Below are positions 43,087-52,447 of a stretch of DNA of 64,000 bases, piece by piece (position 1 is the stretch's first letter; every line of letters starts with the position of its first letter). This DNA is from Oscillospiraceae bacterium (GTDB lineage Bacteria > Bacillota > Clostridia > Oscillospirales > Oscillospiraceae): NCBI GenBank assembly GCA_902778665.1, contig CACYYN010000019.1, forward strand, positions 1 to 64,000. Reading direction: 5' to 3'. The notes below the pieces were generated by a model. It had not been told where the DNA came from, did not search any database, and saw only the letters and a program-made list of their open reading frames with translations. A program made the translations under genes and the position numbers.

Positions 43087-43393
43087 AGCCTGTTCCTCCC
43101 TGCAGAGATATCGTGATTTGCTACTGATTATTCTACCAGAGAATTCTGCGCTCTTCAAGCGGAAATGAAAAGTTGTGAGGAGGCCCCTCCGCCTGACGCA
43201 CCTCTGAAGACATTGATCTTCTAATGATGATGAGCAAAAGGGTGACGGAAAGGCCAGGATCTCTGCCGATACGCAGCAGCAGGAGACAGCGGATTTGATT
43301 CTCCAGACCCTGAAATAGACAAAATCACGCAAATTTGCCATTCACAGGCAGAATAATCCGTCAATTTTTGTACGAATCGTGTGTATAAAAAGA

Positions 43394-43422
43394 TTGACAA
43401 CACTAATCACACCTGTTAAAAT
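43394..43422 (+). promoter_or_regulatory. Strong sigma-A promoter of the pot operon
   Basis: Consensus TTGACA (43394-43399), 17-bp spacer, TAAAAT (43417-43422). The expected start near 43430 leaves a leader of about 320 nt before potA. Confidence 0.78.
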
Positions 43423-43429
43423 AAGTCGT

Positions 43430-43749
43430 CTCAATTGGATAGGAATCAAGAGTTTATCCGAAGCAAGATAAATACCCGCATACCTATGCGGCGGCAACTT
43501 CTGTTGCCTTATTGATTGAGTTAAAAGCTCAAGTTTAAGCTCAAGTTTTATAAGTTGGTAACTATAAACCAAGTGCTTTACAGCATGCAAACTTGTGAAA
43601 TGGTCAATAAGAGTAGTAAAAGTAATCTTTGCTATATAGACTCTGAAACCAAATGAGGCCCGCGCCCGACCTGGGCGTATACCAGCCTTGAAGCAGACAG
43701 TGCATGCGTGCACTGTCTGTTTTTGATTTTATCTCGGGAGGGCACGACC
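43430..43749 (+). ncRNA. Structured potA leader, candidate riboswitch or attenuator
   Basis: About 320 nt with no coding frame that has a credible start. Visible structures in order: CCGCAT-ACCT-ATGCGG (43476-43491); GGCAAC-TTCT-GTTGCC (43493-43508); a tandem 12-bp repeat AAGCTCAAGTTT (43525-43548); CAAGT/ACTTG arms around 43571-43594; GCGCCC/GGGCGT near 43671; and the perfect terminator at 43694. A GCATGCA at 43583-43589 can pair with TGCATGC inside the terminator stem, a possible anti-terminator. I match it to no known riboswitch class. The leader sits before a polyamine importer, so polyamine sensing is plausible but unproved. Confidence 0.5.
43694..43724 (+). terminator. Intrinsic terminator inside the pot leader
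   Basis: CAGACAGTGCA (43694-43704) and TGCACTGTCTG (43709-43719) are perfect 11-bp arms with loop TGCG, followed by TTTTT. The potA Shine-Dalgarno GGGAGGG begins only 12 bp after the T-run, so read-through is needed to express the operon. Confidence 0.92.
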
Positions 43750-44883
43750 ATGAAAAAAATCATCGAGCTGAAGAACATCAGCAAATCATTCGACGGAGAA
43801 AAGGTGTTAGACAATATCTGTCTTGATATCTATGACAATGAGTTTATCACGCTTTTGGGGCCTAGCGGATGCGGCAAAACCACAACGTTGCGGATTATCG
43901 GCGGGTTTGAGACCCCTGACACGGGTGATGTGTTTTTCATGGGAGACCGGATCAATGACCTGCCTGCCCACAAGCGCAACGTCAACACGGTGTTTCAGCG
44001 CTATGCCCTCTTCCCTCATCTCAATGTTTATGAAAATATCGCCTTTCCCCTGCGGGAAAAGAAGGAAAAGCGGGATGTGATTGACCAGAAGGTCCGCGAG
44101 GTGCTGGACCTGGTGGCACTGAAAGGATTTGAAAAGCGCAGCGTCACCAGCCTTTCCGGCGGCCAGCAGCAGCGCGTGGCCATTGCAAGGGCCATCATTA
44201 ACCGGCCGAAGGTGCTGCTGCTGGATGAGCCGCTGGCCGCTCTCGACCTGAAGCTGCGCAAGGACATGCAGCAGGAGCTGAAAAACCTGCAGAAAGCCAC
44301 GGGCATCACCTTTATCTTCGTCACCCATGACCAGGAGGAAGCCCTCTCCATGTCGGACACAGTGGTTGTCATGTCCGAAGGACGCATCCAGCAGATTGGC
44401 ACACCGGTGGACATTTATAACGAGCCGCAGAATGCCTTTGTGGCGGACTTTATCGGTGAGAGCAACATCCTTGACGGGCTCATGCTGGCAGACAGGCTGG
44501 TGGCCTTCTCCGGGCAGAAGTTCCCCTGCCTTGACAGCGGTTTTGACAAGCGGGAGCCGGTGGACGTGGTCATCCGCCCCGAGGATGTGGACATTGTACC
44601 CGAGGACAAGGGCATGCTGAAGGGAGTTGTCACCTCGGTGACCTTCCTGGGTGTGCATTATGAGATTATCGTGGACATCGACGGCTTCAAGTGGATGATC
44701 CAGACCACAGACTTTGTGGATGTGGACGAGCACATCGGAATCTATCTGGAGCCGGACGCCATCCACGTGATGAAGAAGTCTGAGTACTCCGGGCTTTACG
44801 GTGACTATTCCTCCTTCTCCAATGAATTTGACGAGCTGGAACTCCCGCCGGAGGATTGGAAGGAAGATGAGAGTGCGGAATGA
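43750..44883 (+). CDS. potA: Spermidine/putrescine importer ATP-binding protein
   Basis: 377 residues from the ATG at 43750, 8 nt behind GGGAGGG. Walker A is GPSGCGKTT, signature [15 protein letters not shown], Walker [13 protein letters not shown], His switch THDQEE, then a C-terminal TOBE domain (about 235-345) with VVIRPEDV. The [12 protein letters not shown] segment is typical of PotA. It powers uptake through PotB-PotC. potB overlaps its stop by ATGA. Confidence 0.94.
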   Translation: MKKIIELKNISKSFDGEKVLDNICLDIYDNEFITLLGPSGCGKTTTLRIIGGFETPDTGDVFFMGDRINDLPAHKRNVNTVFQRYALFPHLNVYENIAFPLREKKEKRDVIDQKVREVLDLVALKGFEKRSVTSLSGGQQQRVAIARAIINRPKVLLLDEPLAALDLKLRKDMQQELKNLQKATGITFIFVTHDQEEALSMSDTVVVMSEGRIQQIGTPVDIYNEPQNAFVADFIGESNILDGLMLADRLVAFSGQKFPCLDSGFDKREPVDVVIRPEDVDIVPEDKGMLKGVVTSVTFLGVHYEIIVDIDGFKWMIQTTDFVDVDEHIGIYLEPDAIHVMKKSEYSGLYGDYSSFSNEFDELELPPEDWKEDESAE

Positions 44884-45746
44884 ATAAGACTGCAGTGAAA
44901 GGTCGCAGAAGCCTTGCCCAGTTTTTCTGCCTGACCCCTTATTCCCTGTGGGCGACTCTTTTCATCGTGGTGCCGCTGCTGTTTGTGGCCTATTATGCCC
45001 TGACGGACAACAATTATCACTTCACCACCGCCAACCTGACCCGCTTCTTCACCGCCACCTCTTCCGTGGGCGACACGGAAGTACGCACCTATCTGGTCAT
45101 CTTTTTCCGCTCCCTGCGTCTGGCGGTCATCTCCACCATTATCTGCTTTCTGATGGGCTATCCCATTGCCTATATCATTGCCCGCGCTCCGGCAAAAACC
45201 CAGTCCATCCTCATCACGCTCATTATGATCCCCATGTGGATGAACTTTCTGATCCGCACATACGCCTGGATGACCATCCTGCAGGACACCGGTATTCTCA
45301 ACGGCCTTCTCGCAAAGCTGCATCTGGGCCCCGTGCACATCATCGGCACAGAGGGAGCCGTAATCATCGGCATGGTGTATGACTACTTCCCCTACATGAT
45401 TCTGCCCATTTACTCGGTGATGGCCAAGCTGGACAATCGCCTCTTAGAGGCCGCCCGGGACCTGGGCTGCAACGGCTTCGGCGTGCTGCGGCGGGTGATC
45501 TTCCCGCTGAGCTTGCCGGGCGTGATCTCCGGCATCAATATGGTGCTGGTGCCTTCCATCAGCACCTTCTATATCTCCCAAAAGCTGGGCAACGGCAAGT
45601 TCTATCTTATCGGCGATGCCATTGAAGGCCAGTATGTGGCCAACAATCTGCACTTTGCAGCGGCCATCGCCCTGATTCTGATGGTGATTCTGCTGGTATG
45701 CATGGCCCTGCTGCAGCGTCTGGCGAACAGCCGTTCTGCCGTCTGA
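44880..45746 (+). CDS. potB: Spermidine/putrescine importer permease I
   Basis: 288 residues, six membrane helices, and the EAA loop [28 protein letters not shown] split between coupling helices; LIRTYAWM and the start [13 protein letters not shown] are typical of PotB. Start ATG overlaps the potA stop codon, so translation is coupled. It forms the channel with PotC. Confidence 0.93.
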   Translation: MNKTAVKGRRSLAQFFCLTPYSLWATLFIVVPLLFVAYYALTDNNYHFTTANLTRFFTATSSVGDTEVRTYLVIFFRSLRLAVISTIICFLMGYPIAYIIARAPAKTQSILITLIMIPMWMNFLIRTYAWMTILQDTGILNGLLAKLHLGPVHIIGTEGAVIIGMVYDYFPYMILPIYSVMAKLDNRLLEAARDLGCNGFGVLRRVIFPLSLPGVISGINMVLVPSISTFYISQKLGNGKFYLIGDAIEGQYVANNLHFAAAIALILMVILLVCMALLQRLANSRSAV

Positions 45747-45764
45747 GGAAGGAGTGGAGACTGT

Positions 45765-46568
45765 ATGAAAACCGCATCGAAAATCTACACCGCTCTCATC
45801 ATGATCTTCCTCTTTGCACCCATTGCCATTCTGCTGGTGTTCTCCTTCAATGCCAGCAAGAGCCTGTCGGTGTTCTCCGGCTTTTCCCTCAACTGGTATA
45901 AGGAGCTGTTTAAAGACACGGAGACGCTGCGCAGCGTGCGAAATACCCTGATTCTGGCTCTGAGCGCATCGGTGATCTCCACCATTCTTGGCACGGCAGC
46001 CGCCGTGGGTATGGACAAGCTGAGAAACCGCGCCTTCCACGCCACACTGGAAACCGTAACCAACATCCCCATGATCAACCCGGATATTATCACGGGCATC
46101 TCCCTGATGCTGATGTTTGTGTTTGTGGGCAGGCTTTTCGGCGCTGCCACCAGCCTTAACTTCGGCACCATGCTCATCGCTCACATCACTTTCTGCCTGC
46201 CCTATGTGATTCTGCAGGTGCTGCCGAAGCTGCGGCAGATGGACCGCTCCCTCCCTGAGGCGGCTATGGACCTGGGCTGCACGCCCCTGCGGGCCTTTTT
46301 CAAGGCCACGTTGCCGGAGATTATGCCCGGCATTGTCACGGGGCTGCTGATGGCCTTCACCCTCTCCCTGGACGACTTCGTCATCAGCTACTTCACCGCC
46401 GGCAACGGCTTTCAGACGCTGCCGATCCGCATCTACAACATGACGAAGAAAACCGTCACCCCGAAGATGTATGCCCTCGCGACTATCATCTTCTTTGTGA
46501 TACTGACCCTGCTTCTTATTTCCAACACCATTGACACAGACTCAGACAAAAAAGGCAGCGGAAAATAA
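45765..46568 (+). CDS. potC: Spermidine/putrescine importer permease II
   Basis: 267 residues, six membrane helices, the EAA loop SLPEAAMDLGCTPLRAFFKA and the PotC-type segment LSLDDFVISYF. Begins 18 nt after potB behind GGAAGGAG. Partner of PotB. Confidence 0.93.
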   Translation: MKTASKIYTALIMIFLFAPIAILLVFSFNASKSLSVFSGFSLNWYKELFKDTETLRSVRNTLILALSASVISTILGTAAAVGMDKLRNRAFHATLETVTNIPMINPDIITGISLMLMFVFVGRLFGAATSLNFGTMLIAHITFCLPYVILQVLPKLRQMDRSLPEAAMDLGCTPLRAFFKATLPEIMPGIVTGLLMAFTLSLDDFVISYFTAGNGFQTLPIRIYNMTKKTVTPKMYALATIIFFVILTLLLISNTIDTDSDKKGSGK

Positions 46569-46600
46569 GAAAAACCAAACAAAACTGAGGAGGCACAACA

Positions 46601-47713
46601 ATGAAAAAATGCATTTCCCTTGTCCTGATTCTCGCGATGGTTCTGGCCCTGGCCATGCTGGCCGGCTGCGGAAAGACAGAAACCCAGACGCTGAATGTCT
46701 ACAACTGGGGCGAATATATCTCCGACGGCTCTGAAGACTCGCTGGACACCATCAAGGCATTCGAGCAGTGGTACGAAGAGACCTACAAGAAAAAAGTGAA
46801 GGTGAATTACTCCACCTTTGCCAGCAACGAGGACATGTATGCCAAGCTCTCCAGCGGTGCTGTGAGCTACGATGTGATCGTCCCCAGTGACTATATGATT
46901 GCCCGTATGGCATCGGAGAATATGCTTCTCCCTCTCGATTTTAATAACATCCCCAACTACCAGTACATCAACGACAGCTTCCGCGGGCTGTACTATGACC
47001 CGGACAACAAATACTCCGTTCCCTACACTTACAACATGGTGGGCATTATCTACAATGCAAACGTAGTAGATGAAGCCGACGCCGGCGGCTGGGACCTGAT
47101 CTGGAATGAGAAATACGCCGGCAATATCCTGCAGTTCAACAATAGCCGTGACGCATTCGCCACCGCCCAGTACAAGCTGGGTCTGGACGTAAACTCCGAG
47201 GACAAGTCCACCTGGGATGAAGCCCTGGCCGAGCTGAAGAAGCAGGCTCCTCTGGTGAAGAGCTACGTCATGGATGAGATCTACAACATGATGGAATCAG
47301 GCGAGGCAGCCATCGGCGTTTACTATGCGGGTGACTACTTTACCATGCTGGACGCACAGGCTGAAAATGTTGATCTCCGCTTCTATTACCCGGAACCCAC
47401 CAACTACTTTGTAGACGCCATGTGCATCCCCTCCTGCTGCCAGAACAAGGAGCTGGCCGAAATTTTCATCAATTTCATGCTCTCCGAGGAACCCGCAATT
47501 GCCAACGCGGAGTATACCTACTACGCTTCTCCCAACTCCATTGTCTACGAAAACGCCGGCTACCAGGAGGATCTGGGTGAGGAGACCATTGCCATTCTCT
47601 ATCCGGGCATTGAGGAGTTCAAAGAGAAGTACAACACCTATGCCTACCGCAACATGAGCAATGACATGCTCGACTACATCAACACTCTCTGGGAGACGCT
47701 GAAGATCAACTGA
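46601..47713 (+). CDS. potD: Spermidine/putrescine-binding lipoprotein
   Basis: 370 residues. The signal peptide ends in the lipobox LAGC (Cys22-23 region), so the protein is lipid-anchored outside the membrane. The mature part starts LNVYNWGEYI, the hallmark of PotD/PotF proteins, and keeps acidic and aromatic residues (YMIARM, YAGDYF) that line the polyamine site. Fourth gene of the operon, ending at a strong terminator. Confidence 0.94.
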   Translation: MKKCISLVLILAMVLALAMLAGCGKTETQTLNVYNWGEYISDGSEDSLDTIKAFEQWYEETYKKKVKVNYSTFASNEDMYAKLSSGAVSYDVIVPSDYMIARMASENMLLPLDFNNIPNYQYINDSFRGLYYDPDNKYSVPYTYNMVGIIYNANVVDEADAGGWDLIWNEKYAGNILQFNNSRDAFATAQYKLGLDVNSEDKSTWDEALAELKKQAPLVKSYVMDEIYNMMESGEAAIGVYYAGDYFTMLDAQAENVDLRFYYPEPTNYFVDAMCIPSCCQNKELAEIFINFMLSEEPAIANAEYTYYASPNSIVYENAGYQEDLGEETIAILYPGIEEFKEKYNTYAYRNMSNDMLDYINTLWETLKIN

Positions 47714-47736
47714 TTCTCCACACCTTGAGAAAATGG

Positions 47737-47768
47737 AACTCCCCGCTGCGAAAAGCAGCGGGGAGTTT
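47737..47768 (+). terminator. Intrinsic terminator of the pot operon
   Basis: AACTCCCCGCTGC and GCAGCGGGGAGTT flank GAAAA, with TTAATCATT after. Confidence 0.85.
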
Positions 47769-47824
47769 AATCATTCCCTAAGAGAGGTCTTCTCCGGCAA
47801 ATGTAAGTGTATGAAAAAAAGTTC

Positions 47825-49099
47825 TCAGGCGTTCAGCAGTGCGGCGACGGCGGAGCCGGGCAAGGTGGTGTCATGCCCCAGAACCACCTTTACATATCGG
47901 GGATCCGGGCCGGCAGCCGCCTCGGCAAGCGCTTTCTCCATAAAGGGCAGGAAGTATTTGCTCTTGGCAATGAGCGAACCCTCCGCACAGACGCAGGCCG
48001 GCTTGTCAGCCTCTCTGCCGGTGCCGTTGAGCTCGAGAATGGCGAGGATATTGGCGGCGGCGCATCTGGCCGAGCGCTCAAAGAGGGCAAGTGCCACATC
48101 CTTGGAAAACTGCATCTCCTCTTCCGTGTCAAAGAGCTGAAAGGGATCGTGCCCGCAGGCAAGGCTGTCCACCACTGCGCCGTCAAAATGAGGGATGGCA
48201 TCCATCTTTGTGAGGGTGTCCACCGAGACATAGTCCTCCGCCGCAGCAAACCGGAAGGCAGTGTGGCAGACCTCGCCGATATAGGCGCCGGAGCACATCT
48301 TTTCCATACGCTTCTCCCCCGGGTTGTTGCTGTGTTCATCCACAGTGTCATCCACGTCAGTGGAAGGCATGCCGGAATAGGTGCCTGACTCCAGATTGAT
48401 CAGCATGCTGCCGGAATAGTCTCCTTCCAGTTTGATGATCTTATCTGTGGCAACAGAGGCGCAGGTGTTCAGCCCCGTGCCGCAGATCATACCGATAAAA
48501 TCGCTGTACTGATCCTTGTCCAGGTTCACGGCGCCGCCCAGCAGAGCCGCAACCGTGTCATTTAAAATAACAACCTTCTTGCCAGCAACGCCGCGCTTCT
48601 CCAGCTCAGCAATCAGGGAGCGGCCAATGCGCTGCTCCTCACAGCCGGTAATCACAACCTCTTTATCAATGCGGTGGACAATACCATCCATATCCGGTGT
48701 GATATCTGCGTTATAGGAAAAGCAGAAGCCGATCACGTCTGCATAACCGGTAAAGGGCATGATGCTGTCCGCCACAAAAGCAATAAACTCATCCCAGGTG
48801 ACAGGTTTATCCGTGCCGGGCATCTTGCAGACCTTCATGCCGGTGATGTGGCAGCCCTCCGGGCTGAACGCGGCCAGCGCCGTGCGATAGTTGGTGCCGC
48901 CGGCGTCAATCACAATGGCATTTTTCCCCGGGGTCACGCTGCCGATCCCCTTCAGATATGTGGGGATCATAGGCATGTCGATCATTCTGCCCTCAAGGCC
49001 GGCGCGCATATGTTCTGCCATTTTCAGGCTGCACTGCCGTAGGTCAATCGTACCTGGCAACAGCGAATGCTCTTCGAGAAATTCCGCTGCTCTGTTCAT
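47825..49099 (-). CDS. Eukaryotic-type hexokinase family protein
   Basis: 424 residues. The phosphate loop is IVIDAGGTNYRTAL, the substrate segment FCFSYNADITPD, the catalytic-Asp strand VVILNDTVAALLGG, the adenosine part ICGTGLNTC and, near the end, CAEGSLI. It belongs to the hexokinase family typical of eukaryotes and some gut Firmicutes rather than the ROK glucokinases. It should phosphorylate hexoses with ATP in the cytosol. Monocistronic, convergent with the pot operon. Confidence 0.88.
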   Translation of the reverse strand: MNRAAEFLEEHSLLPGTIDLRQCSLKMAEHMRAGLEGRMIDMPMIPTYLKGIGSVTPGKNAIVIDAGGTNYRTALAAFSPEGCHITGMKVCKMPGTDKPVTWDEFIAFVADSIMPFTGYADVIGFCFSYNADITPDMDGIVHRIDKEVVITGCEEQRIGRSLIAELEKRGVAGKKVVILNDTVAALLGGAVNLDKDQYSDFIGMICGTGLNTCASVATDKIIKLEGDYSGSMLINLESGTYSGMPSTDVDDTVDEHSNNPGEKRMEKMCSGAYIGEVCHTAFRFAAAEDYVSVDTLTKMDAIPHFDGAVVDSLACGHDPFQLFDTEEEMQFSKDVALALFERSARCAAANILAILELNGTGREADKPACVCAEGSLIAKSKYFLPFMEKALAEAAAGPDPRYVKVVLGHDTTLPGSAVAALLNA

Positions 49100-49222
49100 G
49101 TTAAAGCCTCCTTACTACCTTACATCTTACTTGTGATAGATAGTTGAATGATACCATAACTGCAGAGAGAAAACAACGGGCAAAATTGACAAGAAATCGC
49201 CGGAAAAAATACGATTTTTTGC

Positions 49223-49251
49223 TTTACTTTCCTAAACTAAAGTGTTAAAAT
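49223..49251 (+). promoter_or_regulatory. Sigma-A promoter of yerC
   Basis: TTTACT (49223-49228), 17-bp spacer, TAAAAT (49246-49251). The spacer carries a small dyad ACTTT/AAAGT. Confidence 0.55.
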
Positions 49252-49286
49252 ATACAAAACTATTGTAGCATAAGCAGGAGGATGCC

Positions 49287-49589
49287 ATGAACAAAGCACC
49301 CAAAAAAGAACGCAACCGAGAGATGTATGAAGCCCTCCTTTCTCTGAAAAATGTGGACGAGGTTATGAAGTTTTTTGATGATCTCTGCACCGTAACAGAG
49401 ATTGTGGCGATGGAGCAGCGCTTCCAGGTGGCGGTGTGCCTTTCCAAAGGCATGATTTATAACGATATTCTCAGTGAGACCGGTGCCTCCAGCGCCACCA
49501 TCAGCCGTGTCAACCGCTCTCTGCAGTACGGCAGCGGTGGATACGACCTGGCATTTGAACGCCTGGGGATTACGGACGGGAACAAGTGA
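49287..49589 (+). CDS. yerC: YerC/YecD-family TrpR-related DNA-binding protein
   Basis: 100 residues, all helical; the TrpR-like helix-turn-helix is MIYNDILSETGASSATISRVNRSLQYG. The family is present in most Firmicutes, often beside pcrA/ligA; its targets are not settled. The next gene starts inside its stop (GTGA overlap), an unusual neighbour, which hints at joint expression with the methyltransferase. Confidence 0.9.
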   Translation: MNKAPKKERNREMYEALLSLKNVDEVMKFFDDLCTVTEIVAMEQRFQVAVCLSKGMIYNDILSETGASSATISRVNRSLQYGSGGYDLAFERLGITDGNK

Positions 49590-50317
49590 GCTCCTATGTC
49601 TCTCTCGCCCGCTTTTATGACCCGCTGACGGACGATGTGCCCTATGATGCCTTTGAAGCCTATTATAAAAAGGCCTTTGCAGAGGACGGAGGCGAATTTC
49701 ATCTTCTGCTGGATCTTTGCTGCGGCACCGGCACGCTGACTGTGCTTCTTTCAAAAGCAGGCTATGACATGATCGGGGCCGACGCCTCGCCGGATATGCT
49801 GGCAGTTGCGGCGGGCAAGGCCGGTGAAGCGGGCTTGACCCCTCTTTTTCTCTGCCAGAGCGCTGAGGAGCTGGATCTCTACGGCACGGTTGATGCAACA
49901 ATCAGCTCTCTGGACAGCTTTAATTACCTCCCGCCCGAATCCTTGCCTGAGGTACTCCACCGCCTGTATCTCTTCATCCGCCCGGGCGGGCTGCTGATTT
50001 TTGACATCCGCTCGGAAGAATGGCTGCAGAGTCTGGACGGCAGCACCTTTGTGGATGAAAAGGACGATCTGCTCTGCCTCTGGCGGGCGGATTATGATGC
50101 GAAGAAGCGTTCTATCGTCTATGGGATGGATCTCTTCTCCCGCAGGGGCAGGCTGTGGGATCGGCAAAGCGAGGCCCACACAGAGTATGCCTACAGCGTG
50201 GAGGAGCTGACAAGCCTTCTCTCCGCAGCGGGCTTTACCGACATCCGGGCTGACAGGCAGGGCCCCCAGGGGGAACTGGGCAGAATCTTTATCCGCTGCA
50301 GGAGAAAAGAAAACTGA
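49586..50317 (+). CDS. Class I SAM-dependent methyltransferase
   Basis: 243 residues from a GTG at 49586 that overlaps the yerC stop. The SAM motif is LLDLCCGTGTLTVLL, then GADASPDML and TISSLDSFNYL. The substrate is unknown; this small type is widely annotated as a general methyltransferase. A terminator follows. Confidence 0.88.
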   Translation: MSSYVSLARFYDPLTDDVPYDAFEAYYKKAFAEDGGEFHLLLDLCCGTGTLTVLLSKAGYDMIGADASPDMLAVAAGKAGEAGLTPLFLCQSAEELDLYGTVDATISSLDSFNYLPPESLPEVLHRLYLFIRPGGLLIFDIRSEEWLQSLDGSTFVDEKDDLLCLWRADYDAKKRSIVYGMDLFSRRGRLWDRQSEAHTEYAYSVEELTSLLSAAGFTDIRADRQGPQGELGRIFIRCRRKEN

Positions 50318-50341
50318 ACTTTTTATTCATTCCATGAAAAG

Positions 50342-50370
50342 CCACCGGCAGAACAGGCCGGTGGTTTTTT
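50342..50370 (+). terminator. Intrinsic terminator of yerC-methyltransferase
   Basis: CCACCGGC and GCCGGTGG with loop AGAACAG, followed by six T. Confidence 0.92.
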
Positions 50371-50479
50371 GCCTTTGCTGACAAAAACCCATCATTGTTG
50401 AGAGATCCGGCTGAATGTGCTATACTTCTCCCTGTGGCAGAGACTATGTCTTCTCATACCTTTGCCCGGGAGGAAACCT

Positions 50480-51748
50480 ATGCAAAAATACTGGTATCGG
50501 CTAGACACCGCAGCGCTGATATTCCCCGCCACGAGGCGGAGGAACTGGGCCAATGCCTTTCGTGTGTCCGCCTGCCTGAAAGAGGATGTGGACACGGAGA
50601 TTCTGCAGCAGGCCGTGGATGGACTGCGGCATCGCTTCCCTTCCTATTATGTGACGCTTCGCAGGGGACTGTTCTGGTACTATCTGGAAGAGAGCAGTGA
50701 GCAGGTGCGTGTGCGGCGCGATTACGCCTATCCCCTGACCTTTATGAGCAGCCGGGAACTGAAGCACAACTGCATGCGCATTCTGGTGTATAAAAACCGC
50801 ATCGCGGCAGAGTTCTTTCACTCGCTGACAGACGGGCGGGGCGGCAGCATTTATCTCTGCAATCTGATTGCCCGGTATCTGGAGCTGAAAGAGGGCATCA
50901 CAATTCCCTGTGAGGGACTGATCAGAGACCTCAGTGAGACGCCATCCCCGGAGGAGCTTGAGGACAGTTTTCTGAAAAATGCGGCCGAAGTGGCTTCCGG
51001 GCGAAAGGAGGAGCCCTCCTACCGCCTGCACGGCACACGGGAGGACCGCGGCTTCAAAACCCTGACCACCGGCATTGTTGAAACCCGGGCTCTGCTGGAC
51101 GCTGCTCACCGCTACGGCGTCACGGTGACGGCACTGCTGGCCGGTGTGATGGCAGAGAGCATCATTGCCATGCAGAATGCGGAGAAACCGCGCCGTCGTC
51201 AACGCCCGGTAAAAATCACCATCCCGGTGGATCTGCGCCGTCTTTACGGCAGTGAAACCCTGCGCAACTTCTCTCTGGTGCTCAACATCGGGGTGGACCC
51301 GCGCTACGGTGACTATACGCTGGAGGAGCTGTGCAAAAATATCTACCACCAGCTCTGCGCATCTGCCACACGCCAGAACATGGCAGGCATGATTGCTGCC
51401 AATGTTCAGCCCCAGAAGCTCATTCCACTGCGCCTGACGCCTGTTTCCATCAAAAATGCGGTGATGGATGCGGTGTATCGCAGAAGCGGTGAAAGCGGCG
51501 GGAGCCTCAACATATCAAATATCACCGCCCTGCCGCTGCCCGAGGTGATGCTGCAGTATATCTCGCGCATGGAATTCATCATCGGCCCCCAGCGCTCCTA
51601 CCCCAACAACTGCTCGGTGCTGAGCTTCGGCGGCTATACCTATATCAACATGATCCGAAATATCCGTCAGTCAGAGCTGGAGCGCCGCTTCTTCTCCCGG
51701 CTGGTGGAGCTGGGGATCGCGGTGGAAATTGAGAGCAACAGGAGATAA
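50480..51748 (+). CDS. Condensation/acetyltransferase-fold protein (alcohol-acetyltransferase-like)
   Basis: 422 residues from the ATG at 50480, behind GGGAGGA. The fold is that of condensation domains and alcohol acetyltransferases: an FFHSLTDGRGG motif (His...DG, the catalytic HxxxDG) at about 115, and ITIPVDLRRLYGSETLRNFSLVL in the second half. It should transfer an acyl group to an alcohol or amine, perhaps a lipid or wall glycan. It is first of three closely packed genes (gaps 3 and 9 nt) whose products are an acyltransferase, a membrane protein and a hydrolase. Confidence 0.75.
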   Translation: MQKYWYRLDTAALIFPATRRRNWANAFRVSACLKEDVDTEILQQAVDGLRHRFPSYYVTLRRGLFWYYLEESSEQVRVRRDYAYPLTFMSSRELKHNCMRILVYKNRIAAEFFHSLTDGRGGSIYLCNLIARYLELKEGITIPCEGLIRDLSETPSPEELEDSFLKNAAEVASGRKEEPSYRLHGTREDRGFKTLTTGIVETRALLDAAHRYGVTVTALLAGVMAESIIAMQNAEKPRRRQRPVKITIPVDLRRLYGSETLRNFSLVLNIGVDPRYGDYTLEELCKNIYHQLCASATRQNMAGMIAANVQPQKLIPLRLTPVSIKNAVMDAVYRRSGESGGSLNISNITALPLPEVMLQYISRMEFIIGPQRSYPNNCSVLSFGGYTYINMIRNIRQSELERRFFSRLVELGIAVEIESNRR

Positions 51749-51751
51749 AAT

Positions 51752-52438
51752 ATGTACTGTGTCAAATGCGGTGTGAAGCTGCAGGAGGGGGTGGAGCAAT
51801 GCCCTCTGTGCCTTACACCGGTATGGAACCCCGAACAGAAGGAAGAGCGCCGCAGCTATCCCGACACGCTGCCGCAGCAGCATCTGGAAGCTGATATTCC
51901 CGGTGCTGTGGCGCTGACGGTGATCTGCGCAGTCGCCAGCATCGTCACACTGACGGTCTGCCTGAAACTTTACGGCAAACTGCAGTGGGGCGGCTATGTG
52001 ATTCTGGGGCTGCTGCTGTTTTACGTGATTGCGGCCCTTCCCCGCTGGTTTCGAGAGCCGAAGTGTGAAATCTTTGTACCTGTGGACCACGTGGCGGTGG
52101 CCCTGTACGTGCTTTATATCTGCCTGAAGACCGGTGGACACTGGTATGTGAGCTTTGCACTGCCGGTAATTATCAGCAGCTGCATCATCTCCACGGCCAT
52201 GATCTGCCTGCTCAAATACGTGCGAGGCGGCAGGCCTTTTATTCTGGGCGGTTTTCTGCTTGCCCTGGGCGGTTTCACGGTGCTGGTGGAGTTCTTTGAG
52301 CATCTCAGCTTTGGCTTTCGGATGTTTCGCTGGAGTCTCTACTCTCTGGCAGGCTTCGGCTCCGTGGGTCTGTTTCTGCTGATTGCGGGCATGATTCCCT
52401 CCCTTCGTCAGAGGATGCGGAAGAAGTTTTTCTTCTGA
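51752..52438 (+). CDS. Zinc-ribbon membrane protein (DUF6320-like)
   Basis: 228 residues: an N-terminal zinc ribbon CVKCG...CPLC (residues 3-24), a hydrophilic linker with LPQQHLEADIP, and about five membrane helices. I place it with DUF6320-like proteins that accompany condensation-fold and hydrolase genes; function unknown. Three bases separate it from the preceding stop. Confidence 0.7.
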   Translation: MYCVKCGVKLQEGVEQCPLCLTPVWNPEQKEERRSYPDTLPQQHLEADIPGAVALTVICAVASIVTLTVCLKLYGKLQWGGYVILGLLLFYVIAALPRWFREPKCEIFVPVDHVAVALYVLYICLKTGGHWYVSFALPVIISSCIISTAMICLLKYVRGGRPFILGGFLLALGGFTVLVEFFEHLSFGFRMFRWSLYSLAGFGSVGLFLLIAGMIPSLRQRMRKKFFF

Positions 52439-52447
52439 GGTTATGCC

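Noticed and set aside
42121..43341. Longer N-terminus for the alpha/beta hydrolase
   Set aside because: The added 85 residues do not resemble the family, and GGAGG precedes the ATG at 43086.
43525..43548. Tandem 12-bp repeat as a CRISPR or iteron array
   Set aside because: Only two units, with no spacers and no replication genes nearby; it is treated as part of the pot leader.
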